From NCBI RefSeq assembly GCF_031551385.1, contig NZ_JAVBNS010000103.1, positions 1 through 64,000 of the forward strand: a DNA stretch of 64,000 nt. Direction: 5' to 3'. Under the pieces are notes generated by a model. That model searched no databases, was not told where the DNA came from, and was given only the letters and a program-made list of their open reading frames with translations. How positions within the stretch are numbered: the first letter of the stretch is position 1; each line of letters opens with the position of its first letter. The DNA is from Anaerosporobacter sp031551385. Lineage in GTDB: Bacteria; Bacillota; Clostridia; Lachnospirales; Lachnospiraceae. Positions 45,321-56,145 of the stretch are shown here, one piece after another. The position numbers were made by a program, and so were the translations under genes.

Positions 45321-46517
45321 CTATTTTTTTCTCTTATACTTCTCTACATTAGCACTAATAACGGCTACCACTGGCACCGTTAAGACAATGCCTATACTTC
45401 CTGCAATCCCTCGTATAATCTCAATTGCAATACTATCCGTATTCAATAATTGTGCATATGGAATTCCGTAAGAATATATCATAAGCAGCAAGTTAAGAGA
45501 CGAGCCTGTAAATGCGAGAATCAACGTATTTGCCATCGTTCCCATTGCATCTTTACCAATGTTCATACCAGAAGTGAATAACTGCTTTGTTGTAAGTGCA
45601 GCGTTTACTTCATGTAACTCATGAATAGAAGATGCAATACTCATCGCTACATCCATTACCGCTCCAAGTGATGCAATTAATATTCCCGCCGTTAGTAAAT
45701 TCGTAATCTTAATACCACCGCCATTACCTGCAATCAGATACAACGCCTCTGCCTCTTCCATTTGGAAACCACCAATATGTCCAAATACACTTACTAGATG
45801 CGTCAGCAAACCAGCCAGCATAACACCTGTTATTGTACCAATAATTGCCGAAGTTGTCTTAACATTAATTCCATCAATTAAGATAAAACTTAAAATTGTA
45901 GTAAATGCAATGATTCCGATTGTTGTTGGTAATGTTGGAAATCCCATTAATAATAATGGTAGCAAAATCTTCACGACTGCAAGCAATGTTAGAATTAAAC
46001 TTATTAATGCAAACGCACCTTTCTTTCCACCGATTACACATAGTAACACCATGAACAATCCTATTAATGCATACAAAAGCAAGGAACGGTCATAATTGTA
46101 TACAGAAAAATTCGCTCCATCTTCATATCCCGTTACACGAACCATAATTCGTGTTCCTTCTTTTGCATACACATTAAATTGTGCACTTAGGTAATTATCC
46201 ATTGTAACGACTTGTCCTTTGTAAGTGCCACTTGTAATCCTAACTTGTAATACTTGCGAACCTCTACGAACGCCTTCTGTTGCCTCATCTACCTGTGTGT
46301 TATCAGATAATACCTCCTCAACAACACCTTTATCGTAACAAATGCTCTTTTCCTCTGCTTGAATATCGCTATTGTCTATACATAATGTTACTGCCCAGAT
46401 ACATAATACTGATATTAAAAATGTTATAATCTTAATCCAAGTTGTTTTTGAAAACTGTAATTTATTATTGTTATTTGTTCTTGATTTATTACTCTCATTC
46501 TGTTTTTGTTTCTTCAT
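45321..46517 (-). CDS. YibE/F-family membrane protein
   Basis: A 398-residue membrane protein: basic N terminus, one membrane segment (about 25-45), an extracytoplasmic beta-rich domain (about 50-140, with SGTYKGQVVTMDNYLS), then seven or so membrane segments. The pattern GAVMDVAMSIASSIHEL and MGTMANTLILAFTGSS is the YibE/F signature. Function of the family is not established. Start is uncertain: ATG 46517 has GGAG but 13 bases away; TTG 46568 lacks a site. It stands alone. Confidence 0.82.
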   Translation of the reverse strand: MKKQKQNESNKSRTNNNNKLQFSKTTWIKIITFLISVLCIWAVTLCIDNSDIQAEEKSICYDKGVVEEVLSDNTQVDEATEGVRRGSQVLQVRITSGTYKGQVVTMDNYLSAQFNVYAKEGTRIMVRVTGYEDGANFSVYNYDRSLLLYALIGLFMVLLCVIGGKKGAFALISLILTLLAVVKILLPLLLMGFPTLPTTIGIIAFTTILSFILIDGINVKTTSAIIGTITGVMLAGLLTHLVSVFGHIGGFQMEEAEALYLIAGNGGGIKITNLLTAGILIASLGAVMDVAMSIASSIHELHEVNAALTTKQLFTSGMNIGKDAMGTMANTLILAFTGSSLNLLLMIYSYGIPYAQLLNTDSIAIEIIRGIAGSIGIVLTVPVVAVISANVEKYKRKK

Positions 46518-46728
46518 TCTTTTTTGAGTACTCCTTCCCAACGGTTTAAATTCTCTATCTATATGCAAACCCCATAATTTTAGGTAACTATAGTTTTAAA
46601 TACGCGTAATCTCGAAGAATTGTATCTTTCAATACCTGTCTACTTAAATAGACCTATTCCTATATAGCGATCCCACAAAAGTCATATTTTCAGTATGATT
46701 CAGAGCCACTCCAAAGTCAAGCCACGAA

Positions 46729-46850
46729 TGCCAAAACCGCCAACAACCCGACAAGAATGTCGTGTCGCTGGCGGTTCTATGGCATGTCTAAAAATGCTTA
46801 TCCTAAGCTTACTACTGCATTAAACGCATGTCTGAAAATTCATTGCCTTC
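46729..46850 (-). terminator. Compound hairpin after the giant gene, with element III relic
   Basis: ATGCCA...ACCGCCA (46729-46742) pairs with TGGCGGT...TGGCAT (46769-46785), and an inner CGACA/TGTCG hairpin adds a second stem, a likely terminator for the 2388-residue gene. Bases 46784-46848 hold ATGTCTAAAAATGCTTA and ATGTCTGAAAATTCATTGCC, matching both arms of small element I, but here in the same direction instead of inverted. Confidence 0.6.
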
Positions 46851-46879
46851 TTCTATACGCTTCCATACAATACCCTTTA

Positions 46880-49800
46880 TTACTTAACAGTAATTGTTGT
46901 TTTATAGCTCTTTGTAACTCCGTTAATTGTTACTTTCGCTGTAATTGTTGCTTTTCCTGCTTTCTTTGCAGTTACTTTACCTTTACTTGATACGGTTGCA
47001 ACTTTCTTATCAGAAGTGCTGTAAACAACTTTTGCACCTTCTGCTTCAAGCGGTAATACAATCGCAATACTTGCTGTTTTCTTTGCTGAAATTGTTTTCT
47101 TAGAAACAGATTGTACTTGTTCAAATAATGTAGCAACGATTTCTTTACTTGCTTTTGATGTAAGTACTACATAAGTTGAACATTGTTTTATGTCTATTGT
47201 TATATAACCGTCTTTATCTACGGTATAAGCAACTTTACTGCCTTCTTCTAATCTTGCTTCGTTCTTTAATTTAGAACCAGTTGTTGCTTTCTCGTTATAA
47301 CGATATAGATAAACCTTCTTACCTGCTTCCATACCTGTGTTATTACCTACATAGATACGTACTGTTGCTGCGCTTGGTAAGATTCCACTTTGTCCAAAAT
47401 CAAGTGTAATACCTTGTTTTTTCGCTGTTGATGATAACGACTCAAGTAATTTATTCAACTGCGCATTCTTTGTTACAGGATTAAGTGCAATTGCAATATT
47501 TACATCCGTTACTTCGTTCTTAGAACTCTTAAGCTCTTTTCCGTTAAAGCTCCATGAATATACTACTTTACCAGTTCCACTCTTAACAGTAACAACGATG
47601 TCTTTTTTCGTTGATTTTGCATTGCTAATTACTGATTTAGCAATATTCATATTACTGATTACAATCATATCATTATTCAATATACTTGTTGGAATCGTAA
47701 CAACTACTGCTAATTTGCTTACATCTTTACCATTTAATTGTGTAACCATGCTTGTTGTTGATACATTAATTGTTACTTCTACTGGAACATTTGCTGATGC
47801 ATATTTCGCAGCTTCTTGCAATGCACGTTCCATTACTTCTGCTGAAATTGTACTTGTTCCATCTTCTTTTGTAACTAATACGCTATCTAGGATAACTTCT
47901 GCTTTAACTTCCTTTGTTTCTCCAGTTGTCGCATCCATAACAATTGTTATCTTAGTAACAACCGCATTATTATTAGAATCTACATCTTTTATTACTTTTG
48001 TTATTGTCTTTGTATTTTCTTCAGCATCAGTAACCGTTGTTATAGAATCGTTATTCGTACTAGTACCACTTGCATCTGCAGTACTTCCTGTGCTTGACTT
48101 TTCTTTCACAAGAACAATTTCAGAACGGTCACGTACACGTAATCTTTCTCCATCTGGATCATAAGAAACTAAACCAACTGCTGAAATTGTATTTCCTACC
48201 TTAACAAAGCTTTCTAATGTCTTACTTGAACTATCAGAATGCAATATGTAACCATCGATAAATACTCTTGCGTTAACACCAGAACTATCTTTAACCATAA
48301 TTGTTTCTACAATATCATTTTTAATAACTACGTCTGTAATAACACCTTCTACTTTAACAAGTTTACCACCATTTGTTTCGTAGTTCATAGATTCTTTCGT
48401 TGTCATCTTAGTAGGTGCAACTACATTCTTTGTTTCGTCAATTACTTTTGCTGTAATAACTCTTAACTCTTTATCACCTAAGTATTGATCTAATGAACCA
48501 ACTACACGTACTTTTTGCCCTACTTCAATGATTCCTTCATTAATTGGGAAGATGTTAATACCACCTGTTGCATCTTGAATATAAATGGTATCGAAGAATG
48601 CATTTCCTGATACGGTACCTGCTGTAACAATACCTTCTACACAATAGATTTCACCCATATCACCGCTTCTTACATCAGCAATATTTGTAACAGCCATTTG
48701 CTTCTTAATCGAATTCATGATATTAACAATTACATTCTTATTGATGTATGGTAAATCCCATACGTTATCTTGCTCCGCTTTTACTTCAAAATCTGACATG
48801 AAAACAGTACTTGATACGAATACATTACCGCCGCCTGTTAGAGTTTCTCTTGCTAATAGAATGGCATTTCCTTTTTCAATTTCTACATAGTAGCTATCTA
48901 AAGACTTACTGTCAAATGAATATGTTGTACTATGACCTTTCACGATATACTCTGCTTTACCACTTGCAACGGCATCCGCATCTAATAATACCGTACAACC
49001 ACTGTATGCACTATATTTTTGTCCATCTACAACACCTGTTGTATACGCAGAATCTTTATTGTAGTCCGTTGGATAGATACGATATGCTTGACCACCATTC
49101 GTAACATCGTCCATCGCTTCATCACTATTCATACGGGTAGTTGCACCAATGTATGATAGTAATTTATTCTGCTCTGTTGATGTTTGGCAATCCGAAGTAT
49201 CTTGATAATCGGCAATACCACAGATGATTAGTTCTCCACCACGATCTGTATATCCTTTTACTAACTCTAGGAAAGAATCTTCAAAATGACTAACTGTATA
49301 TGCACCCGCATTTGCTGTTCCTGCCTTTTTCGCAGGTGCAGATATAATTAGTAAATCACATGTATCTAAGATATCCTGTGTCATCTTGTCTGTAACAATT
49401 GTTACCTTTACATTCTCATCTGCTGCAATTTTTGTAAAGTTACCCATGTTTGCGCCATAGTAGCCAGTTACATAATCATTACCATGTGTACCATCAATAA
49501 CTACATTTGTTACCATACTTGGTGCAACATAGGTTAATTTTAAAACTCCCTTATACACTTTATCTACACCATTAAGTGTCGCATTTACTGTAACATTGAT
49601 GTTTACGCCACCTGTTCCATCATGTGTATAATCAAAACTATACGATTTTGTTGCATAAGAAGGAATACTTGTTAAATCTGCTTTACTCAAATCAACAGAA
49701 TGAATAATAGTGTCATCAATCGAGAAATCAATTGCATTTACTTCTAAATCTGTTGCTTCATTATTGTATAAATCTAAATTAATATCTAATGCTTCTCCCT

Positions 49801-52800
49801 TAACAGGTAATGCTGCTGTTGTTGAAACACCTGAGATACCAACTGCTTCTACTTTACCAACCCAAACTGGCGCTGTAACTGCGGTATCTTTATCTGGTTG
49901 TGTTACACGGATATAGTAGTAAGAATAATCTGCTGGTAATGTAAAGTTTACTTCGGCAGAACTTGTTGTTACATTTTCCGTTGCTACACTTAATCCACCA
50001 TTAACGATTACCTCTACTTTACCAATTGCTGCATCGGTTGGGTCATTTAATGTAACCTTAATCTCTGCTGTATCTGGAGTTTGATCAAGGATTGTACCCA
50101 TGATTTCTCCATTCAATGTGTATTGAATCTCAAGGTCGTTATCTTCTGTTGCATATGTTCTCATGTTTCTAAGTGCATCGTAGATATTATCTCTTGTTAA
50201 ACTATCTGCTAATATTACTGTTCTTGCCGTATTGGCATCTCCCCAATACCCTTTATGGTTATCTTGGTTATTCGTTGGTGATACATGCCAGCCTTTATCA
50301 AGTGCACGAGTATAATACTCATAAGATGGGAAGTAACCATCACTTCCGATTGCACCTTCGCCATTACCAACTTCGATTAATGTGATTAAACTGTCAATAT
50401 CTTCATCATAGTGTGCGAAGTCACTGAAATCACCAAATGTTGTTCCTGGATGGTTGAATTGGTTAATCGAACCTGTATCTGTCTTTATTGTTGTATAGTA
50501 ATTATTAAGTGCTGTTGAATAGGTTGAATAGCTGGATTGTGTACGGCTTTGGAATCCTGCTGTGTTAAATGTATTCATATGTCCAAGTCCGTTTGACCAA
50601 GTCATCTCATAGCCATAAAGTCCAACGAAATCGGAATCGGTATATTTGTCTGCTAACTGATGTCCTTCAACCCACTCTGTACTCATAGAACCATCTAAGA
50701 TATTCGCTTTATCTGCGTTATCAAATGAGTTAGAGTGATCTGTTACTGCTAAGAAATCAATTTGTTTTGCTGTATTTTTTGCATAGTCAAATGCTTGGTC
50801 ACATGTACCTGCTCCATCTGAGTAATCTGTATGGGCATGGATTTGACCAAAATATATATTATAGTTTTCATTCTCGCGTAATGTATAACTACAAGTTGTT
50901 GTTTCACTATCCTTACAACCATTTACTACTGCTTTTGTAATAATTGTTGCTGGTAACACATCAAGTGAAATCTTCACATCTGAATTGTAGTTCAACCACG
51001 TTGTTCCATTGTCCATAGAATACTGAATTGTTGCACCTTCTGTTGCACATGATAACTGTACTTTTGTTCCAAGCGTTCTTGCTCCACCGTTTGGACTTGC
51101 TTTCACTGGTGCTACTTGTTCTTGTGTGTATCCATAAGTGATAAATACACTATCAAATAATCCATCTTTCTTCGCATAAGCAGTTACTGTTGCTGGTAAT
51201 TCTGTAAATGTTGGTTTGTTATTCTTATCATATACTAAATATGATACACCATCAAACGAATAATAGATTACTGCATCTTCTGTCTTTGTTGTAATTGTAA
51301 TCTCTTGACCTAAACGTGCAGTTCCTGCATCTGGTGTAATATCTGGATAGCCAGTAATATTGTCTGCAACGATTGGACTTCCCGTAACAGAAACTTCGTT
51401 GAAATAGTTTGTTCCAGTGCTTCCAATTGTTGCATTACTAATAGATATTGAATTTGCTACTTTAAGTCTAATATATAATGTCTCTACATTATTTGCGCCA
51501 TTTGGTAATGTTACGTTAAATTTTTCATATGTACTGTCTGTAGTAATTGACTTTGTTCCTACACTATTAAAAATAATTCCATCTGTACTATATAGAATTT
51601 CGAAATTCTTTGGTCCAGTCTTAGAACCTTTCATTGAATAATTAAGCTTGATATTCCCAAGTAGTTCCGTACTTAATTTAATTTCGTAGTAGTCCCCTGC
51701 CAAACTTCCCTTTGATCCAAGTGAATAACTTGTGCTTCCTGTTGAAGTACTTGTTGATGAAAGCAATGGAATACTTCCTGATGAATGTGTAATGGACGCT
51801 GATGTATCCAAGAAATCGTTTGCTGTATATTTGTCTGCATAAACAGTTGGTGTTGTAATCTCACCACTACCTGTCCAATTAGCAATTGGCAATGTAATTG
51901 ATGTATCTACTGTTGAACCATCAGCACTCATTGCTACATAATCTGTTGATGCACCGTTTCTTAGTTGATATGACGTATTATACTTAGACCATGCACCATA
52001 AAGGTTCACTACACTACCTGCTGCAACTCCATCTGGAAGTAAAGCACCCTTATATAATGCTGTTGTTCCTGTTGCATCTGTAATTGTTGTAGAACCAGTC
52101 GAACTATAGTTTCCTAATGTAGCATTCTTAATCAATACATATTCGGATAAGTAGCGATCTCCACCACTTAATAATTGTGCAATTGTAAGTACTTGTGGCT
52201 TGAATAATGTTGCTGTTCCTACTTTCTCTACTTTTGTTACACTGGAGATTTGGCGAACACCATTAATTGTATCAATCTTGCCCGTAATTAATACAATATC
52301 ACCTGTTGTGTATGTATTTGAGTAGTCATAGATTTGAAGACCCATAATCTGCTCATCGATAACATCTTGTATAATAATACTATTAATACTATTGGCATTG
52401 TTATATACATTACCAAATTGGTAAGCTACTTGACCAATTACAGTAACGGTATCATTACTTGTTGCTGCATAGATGTCTGCAATTGTTTTTGCACTGTATT
52501 GGCTAACCATCTCTGCTGTAACTGGGTCTGTAACACCTGTTAAATCATCGTTACCATCATCTCCATTATCTGGAGCATCTGCTGTCTTAACAACATCGCT
52601 TGCTTGTACTACACGAAGTTGTAATGCATTATAGTATCCTACTACTGCATCTAATTTAACGGTTGCATTTTCCTCAATTCCTGTAATAGCAGGAATCTTA
52701 TATATATTCGTTGTATTCGTGTCTTGCTTTAATGATGTGTTTCCTGCTATATTAATCGCTCCAATAACAGCATTTTCAATATGTACACGACGACATTCAT

Positions 52801-54046
52801 AATCATTAGGGTTTGCTAGTAATTCAGCAATTGTTGCATTCGTAGAATATAATGTATTATCACTTGATACTTTGGTATAAGTAACTTCTGTTAATTGCTC
52901 TAATCCATTATATGTCCCTTTTTTACCTGTGGCTAATACCTTATCTCCAACAGCTATATCGCTTGGAGCTGTCGCAAATGATAAATTAATACCTGCTGTG
53001 TTATCCTCAATATAAACGTTTTGTGTATCCGTAAAGTTAACGATACCTTCCACTTGAACTCGTTCTGTACCATCTGCTTTACTACGTGCATCTGCAATTG
53101 TTACTGTAACTGCTTCTGTTGTATAATATCGATACACAGAATATGCACTTTTCTTACCATTTAACTCTGCATATGTTGTAATTGTAAAATCTGTATTGTC
53201 ATCATTCGCACCCAAATCTGCTAATGTAAATGGAGTTGTATACTCTGTATATTCTCCATCATTAACTTTCATCATAATTACAGCACCCTCGTCAGAATCT
53301 GAGTATAGTGTGATTTCATCTGTAGGGTTTACTACTGTTCCTGTTGTATAGGTAGCTGTTACTGGGTTTACTGTAACTGGATTATAGCCTGCAATCGTTG
53401 TACCTGAAAGAACAACGGAACCGATGTTTGTAACACCACTCGCTACTGCTTTTTCATTTTCTGCATACTTCTCACTTGTTCCTGCACGAGCTGAAATATC
53501 ACTTGTAGAAATCATTCTTATATATAAATTTTCTGCATCTGTAACATCTGTAGGCAAATCACATGTTACTACAAGACTATAATTGTCTGTCGCTTTATAT
53601 TCAGAACCTTCAATTTTAGTCCATGTCTCTCCATCAAGACTGTAATGTACTTCAAAGTCTCTCAGTCCCGTACCTGATGACCTTGGTTTAAATGAAATTG
53701 TATAGTTCTCATATCCACCTGCTGGAAATTGAAGAAGCCAATAATCCCCCATCGTCCAACCCGACATACCTAATACAGGTTTGGATGTAGCATTTGCCAC
53801 CTTTCCAGCTTTAGCATAGGCATCAATAGTCGTACCACTTTTTTCGTCCACACATGGCAATTTAGATGGATATGTAATTATCTCTTCACCATCAGTTGGT
53901 GTTATGAAACTCAAAGAAGCAATCTTTGTTTTCGCTACATCTTCTGCATAACTCATTTTGGCTGGCACTACAGACAATACTGTAGATATAACCATAACCA
54001 ATGCTAATAACATCGCCATTGGTTTCTTTACTGCACGTTTTGACAT
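46880..54046 (-). CDS. Giant secreted multidomain protein with PHP/CehA-type metallohydrolase
   Basis: A 2388-residue exported protein. A signal peptide ends near residue 33. Order: beta-sandwich domain (about 40-225), chitobiase C-type Ig repeat (225-310), two OB-fold DUF6359/YhcR-type domains (315-500, 515-700), a second copy of the sandwich domain (720-905), two more chitobiase-type repeats (905-1060), a PHP domain with metal-site HAHTDYSDG near 1068 and AVTDHSN (1063-1330), Ig-like repeats (1340-1510), a DUF4350/GATase-like domain (1515-1790), another OB domain (1790-1950), a Thr/Val-rich linker and a C-terminal Big_2 repeat (2315-2388). There is no LPXTG anchor. PHP domains of this type hydrolyse phosphodiesters or phosphomonoesters; extracellular nucleic acid or phosphoglycan degradation is inferred. 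GAGGAGG precedes the ATG. Confidence 0.85.
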   Translation of the reverse strand: MSKRAVKKPMAMLLALVMVISTVLSVVPAKMSYAEDVAKTKIASLSFITPTDGEEIITYPSKLPCVDEKSGTTIDAYAKAGKVANATSKPVLGMSGWTMGDYWLLQFPAGGYENYTISFKPRSSGTGLRDFEVHYSLDGETWTKIEGSEYKATDNYSLVVTCDLPTDVTDAENLYIRMISTSDISARAGTSEKYAENEKAVASGVTNIGSVVLSGTTIAGYNPVTVNPVTATYTTGTVVNPTDEITLYSDSDEGAVIMMKVNDGEYTEYTTPFTLADLGANDDNTDFTITTYAELNGKKSAYSVYRYYTTEAVTVTIADARSKADGTERVQVEGIVNFTDTQNVYIEDNTAGINLSFATAPSDIAVGDKVLATGKKGTYNGLEQLTEVTYTKVSSDNTLYSTNATIAELLANPNDYECRRVHIENAVIGAINIAGNTSLKQDTNTTNIYKIPAITGIEENATVKLDAVVGYYNALQLRVVQASDVVKTADAPDNGDDGNDDLTGVTDPVTAEMVSQYSAKTIADIYAATSNDTVTVIGQVAYQFGNVYNNANSINSIIIQDVIDEQIMGLQIYDYSNTYTTGDIVLITGKIDTINGVRQISSVTKVEKVGTATLFKPQVLTIAQLLSGGDRYLSEYVLIKNATLGNYSSTGSTTITDATGTTALYKGALLPDGVAAGSVVNLYGAWSKYNTSYQLRNGASTDYVAMSADGSTVDTSITLPIANWTGSGEITTPTVYADKYTANDFLDTSASITHSSGSIPLLSSTSTSTGSTSYSLGSKGSLAGDYYEIKLSTELLGNIKLNYSMKGSKTGPKNFEILYSTDGIIFNSVGTKSITTDSTYEKFNVTLPNGANNVETLYIRLKVANSISISNATIGSTGTNYFNEVSVTGSPIVADNITGYPDITPDAGTARLGQEITITTKTEDAVIYYSFDGVSYLVYDKNNKPTFTELPATVTAYAKKDGLFDSVFITYGYTQEQVAPVKASPNGGARTLGTKVQLSCATEGATIQYSMDNGTTWLNYNSDVKISLDVLPATIITKAVVNGCKDSETTTCSYTLRENENYNIYFGQIHAHTDYSDGAGTCDQAFDYAKNTAKQIDFLAVTDHSNSFDNADKANILDGSMSTEWVEGHQLADKYTDSDFVGLYGYEMTWSNGLGHMNTFNTAGFQSRTQSSYSTYSTALNNYYTTIKTDTGSINQFNHPGTTFGDFSDFAHYDEDIDSLITLIEVGNGEGAIGSDGYFPSYEYYTRALDKGWHVSPTNNQDNHKGYWGDANTARTVILADSLTRDNIYDALRNMRTYATEDNDLEIQYTLNGEIMGTILDQTPDTAEIKVTLNDPTDAAIGKVEVIVNGGLSVATENVTTSSAEVNFTLPADYSYYYIRVTQPDKDTAVTAPVWVGKVEAVGISGVSTTAALPVKGEALDINLDLYNNEATDLEVNAIDFSIDDTIIHSVDLSKADLTSIPSYATKSYSFDYTHDGTGGVNINVTVNATLNGVDKVYKGVLKLTYVAPSMVTNVVIDGTHGNDYVTGYYGANMGNFTKIAADENVKVTIVTDKMTQDILDTCDLLIISAPAKKAGTANAGAYTVSHFEDSFLELVKGYTDRGGELIICGIADYQDTSDCQTSTEQNKLLSYIGATTRMNSDEAMDDVTNGGQAYRIYPTDYNKDSAYTTGVVDGQKYSAYSGCTVLLDADAVASGKAEYIVKGHSTTYSFDSKSLDSYYVEIEKGNAILLARETLTGGGNVFVSSTVFMSDFEVKAEQDNVWDLPYINKNVIVNIMNSIKKQMAVTNIADVRSGDMGEIYCVEGIVTAGTVSGNAFFDTIYIQDATGGINIFPINEGIIEVGQKVRVVGSLDQYLGDKELRVITAKVIDETKNVVAPTKMTTKESMNYETNGGKLVKVEGVITDVVIKNDIVETIMVKDSSGVNARVFIDGYILHSDSSSKTLESFVKVGNTISAVGLVSYDPDGERLRVRDRSEIVLVKEKSSTGSTADASGTSTNNDSITTVTDAEENTKTITKVIKDVDSNNNAVVTKITIVMDATTGETKEVKAEVILDSVLVTKEDGTSTISAEVMERALQEAAKYASANVPVEVTINVSTTSMVTQLNGKDVSKLAVVVTIPTSILNNDMIVISNMNIAKSVISNAKSTKKDIVVTVKSGTGKVVYSWSFNGKELKSSKNEVTDVNIAIALNPVTKNAQLNKLLESLSSTAKKQGITLDFGQSGILPSAATVRIYVGNNTGMEAGKKVYLYRYNEKATTGSKLKNEARLEEGSKVAYTVDKDGYITIDIKQCSTYVVLTSKASKEIVATLFEQVQSVSKKTISAKKTASIAIVLPLEAEGAKVVYSTSDKKVATVSSKGKVTAKKAGKATITAKVTINGVTKSYKTTITVK

Positions 54047-54586
54047 CTCTTGTCCTCCTCTTACAATTCGAAATACACCTTGTTAAACTCTCTTTTGGCT
54101 CAAATATGATTTCCAAGCCCACGTTTATATATAATAACTGCCCCTTATTTCCCTTGCGTAAACATATTGTTAATTTAATGTTAAGACATTTTCCATTAAC
54201 CCCGTTTTTGTTTTACAATAATAGAAATATAGACAGATTATTTTAGCCCAAAACCTACTAAACAGTAGACTTTCCCCATTGTCTACTATCTTAGAGATTA
54301 TGATTGTATCATAAGGTTTTTAATAATGCAATATAAGATATCCTAATACTCTATATAATTCCTAATTATACCAACTCATTGTTTTACTAATTCATCGATA
54401 AATTCAGATATTTTTCGTCAAATTCTTTTTTTTCATCTTCTTGTCGCTTTTTTTCTTTTCAAAGCTATTTTTTTCCCACAACTACACCTTTAACTTGTAC
54501 GCAAAAAAAACAACTTGTATTCCTGTTAGCATACTAACTTAGAAATACAAGTTGTCTCTCAATTATTCTTACACTTAATTTTTCAC
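54047..54586. terminator. Intergenic region with strong terminator
   Basis: At 54503-54555, ACAACTTGTATT pairs exactly with AATACAAGTTGT, and eight T follow on the minus strand: a strong intrinsic terminator for the PLD-family gene ending at 54587. Elsewhere AGTAGAC/GTCTACT (54264-54270 with 54281-54287) is a small inverted repeat. The promoter of the giant gene must lie here but no convincing -35/-10 pair was found. No gene is seen. Confidence 0.85.
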
Positions 54587-56044
54587 TTATAGCAAGTAGC
54601 GAATAATTTGGAATATTACAGACGTCACTCCAAATGCTGTTTTCTTCCACCAAGGTAACTTAGGAAGTACAACATCGTCTCCTGCTGTATATTTTCCATC
54701 ACCGCTAACTTCATAAGATTGCTCTTTCATTGCATTCATTACTGTTTCTAGTTCTTGATTGAATTCCTCACCATGAACGACTAGCATTGTCTCCGTATCA
54801 AGATATACGCTTCGCATATCAAAATTGTAAGAACCGATAATGGAGATATCATCATCAATCAACACCGATTTATCATGCATGGAATGTGCCCCAGCGAATT
54901 CATATACAGTAACACCTGTATCTAACACATCTTGCTTGTTAAAAAGATAATCTGATGATGCCATATAGTTATCTCCTACTTCAACAGAGTTAATTAGCAT
55001 ATCATACTGCTTTAATTTCCCTTGCAGCTTTTCAAGATCTGCCTTCATTGCCTTATTCATTACCACATAAGGTGTTTGAATAATTACACGCTCTTTTGCA
55101 TTTTGCATCAATTCATTTATTTGATACCAGATATACGGCTCTTTTGACATTATGTTAATTGGATTCGTAATTAATGTAATCTTGTTCGTTGGAACAGTGT
55201 ATGCTGCATAATCAAAATCGCCTGTCATAAGATTTGAGCGTTCTGATAATAGTTTCTGATACGTCTCTTCTAGCATCTGCTTTGCAGATACAATTTTTTT
55301 CTTACGAGAAAAAGGAACTTTGTCAAATACAATTCCACTATCTTTGCAATTCCACAACGTGTAAAAATACTCTTCAACCTCATGAATCACACTTTCTTTC
55401 GATTGCTCTGTTCCTGCTGCCGTATTATATACAAATATATCACGGTCATAACTTAATACCTCTGTATTATAAGTTCCTAGGAAATAATTCGATGTATTTC
55501 GTCCACCAAGTATTAACATGCTATCATCGATTATCACATACTTATCATGTAATCGTCCATCAAATGTCCAAGGCTTCAAGAGATTGAACATATTGTAATA
55601 CTTTATCGTAATATTTTCATGCGCAGCTAACACATAATACATCGGGTCTCTCTTCATATCAACTCCCGCCGATAATCCATCTGCAATAATTTCAACCTTT
55701 ACTCCACGATTCGCCGCCGCTAATACAACCGAAAATATCTCTTGGCAACATCTATCTGTCTTAAATGAAAATGAGGACATAATAATCTTTTCTTTTGCTT
55801 CATTTAACATTCGAAGGCGAATATCCAAAGCTTCGTCACTATCTTCAACAACTGCTGCCCGATCAACGGAGATATCATTTCCATAGAAGCGATTTATATC
55901 TAGGTTTTTCTTAGTCGCTTCACTTACTTCCTTTTGATGTATAAACGGCAAAGTAGCACCTAATATTACATAGACAAGAAAAAGTAGTAGTACGATAACA
56001 ACTGTTTTTATTATTTTCTTTTTATTTCTAGCTAACAATCTCAC
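54587..56044 (-). CDS. Phospholipase D-family protein, membrane-anchored
   Basis: A 485-residue PLD-superfamily protein with one N-terminal membrane segment (about 11-30). It has two HKD motifs, HDKYVIIDDSMLILGGRN near residue 165 and HDKSVLIDDDISIIGSYN near 390. Layout is close to cardiolipin synthases but with one rather than two membrane segments, and it is different from the cls at 41351. It could be a second cardiolipin synthase or a phospholipase. Start is GTG 56044 with AAGGA only three bases before, or TTG 56038 with better spacing. Confidence 0.85.
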   Translation of the reverse strand: MRLLARNKKKIIKTVVIVLLLFLVYVILGATLPFIHQKEVSEATKKNLDINRFYGNDISVDRAAVVEDSDEALDIRLRMLNEAKEKIIMSSFSFKTDRCCQEIFSVVLAAANRGVKVEIIADGLSAGVDMKRDPMYYVLAAHENITIKYYNMFNLLKPWTFDGRLHDKYVIIDDSMLILGGRNTSNYFLGTYNTEVLSYDRDIFVYNTAAGTEQSKESVIHEVEEYFYTLWNCKDSGIVFDKVPFSRKKKIVSAKQMLEETYQKLLSERSNLMTGDFDYAAYTVPTNKITLITNPINIMSKEPYIWYQINELMQNAKERVIIQTPYVVMNKAMKADLEKLQGKLKQYDMLINSVEVGDNYMASSDYLFNKQDVLDTGVTVYEFAGAHSMHDKSVLIDDDISIIGSYNFDMRSVYLDTETMLVVHGEEFNQELETVMNAMKEQSYEVSGDGKYTAGDDVVLPKLPWWKKTAFGVTSVIFQIIRYLL

Positions 56045-56145
56045 ACTTCCTTTATACTGACTTTAGACGACATCATTACTTATAAGTCATTTACTACGAA
56101 AATAACTAGGACAAAATTGTCCTAGTTACTGTTTTTTCGCTACAT

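Noticed and set aside
46880..54046. Many plus-strand open frames antisense to the giant gene (for example 47598-48164)
   Set aside because: They have no ribosome sites or family features and mirror the codon pattern of the minus-strand gene.
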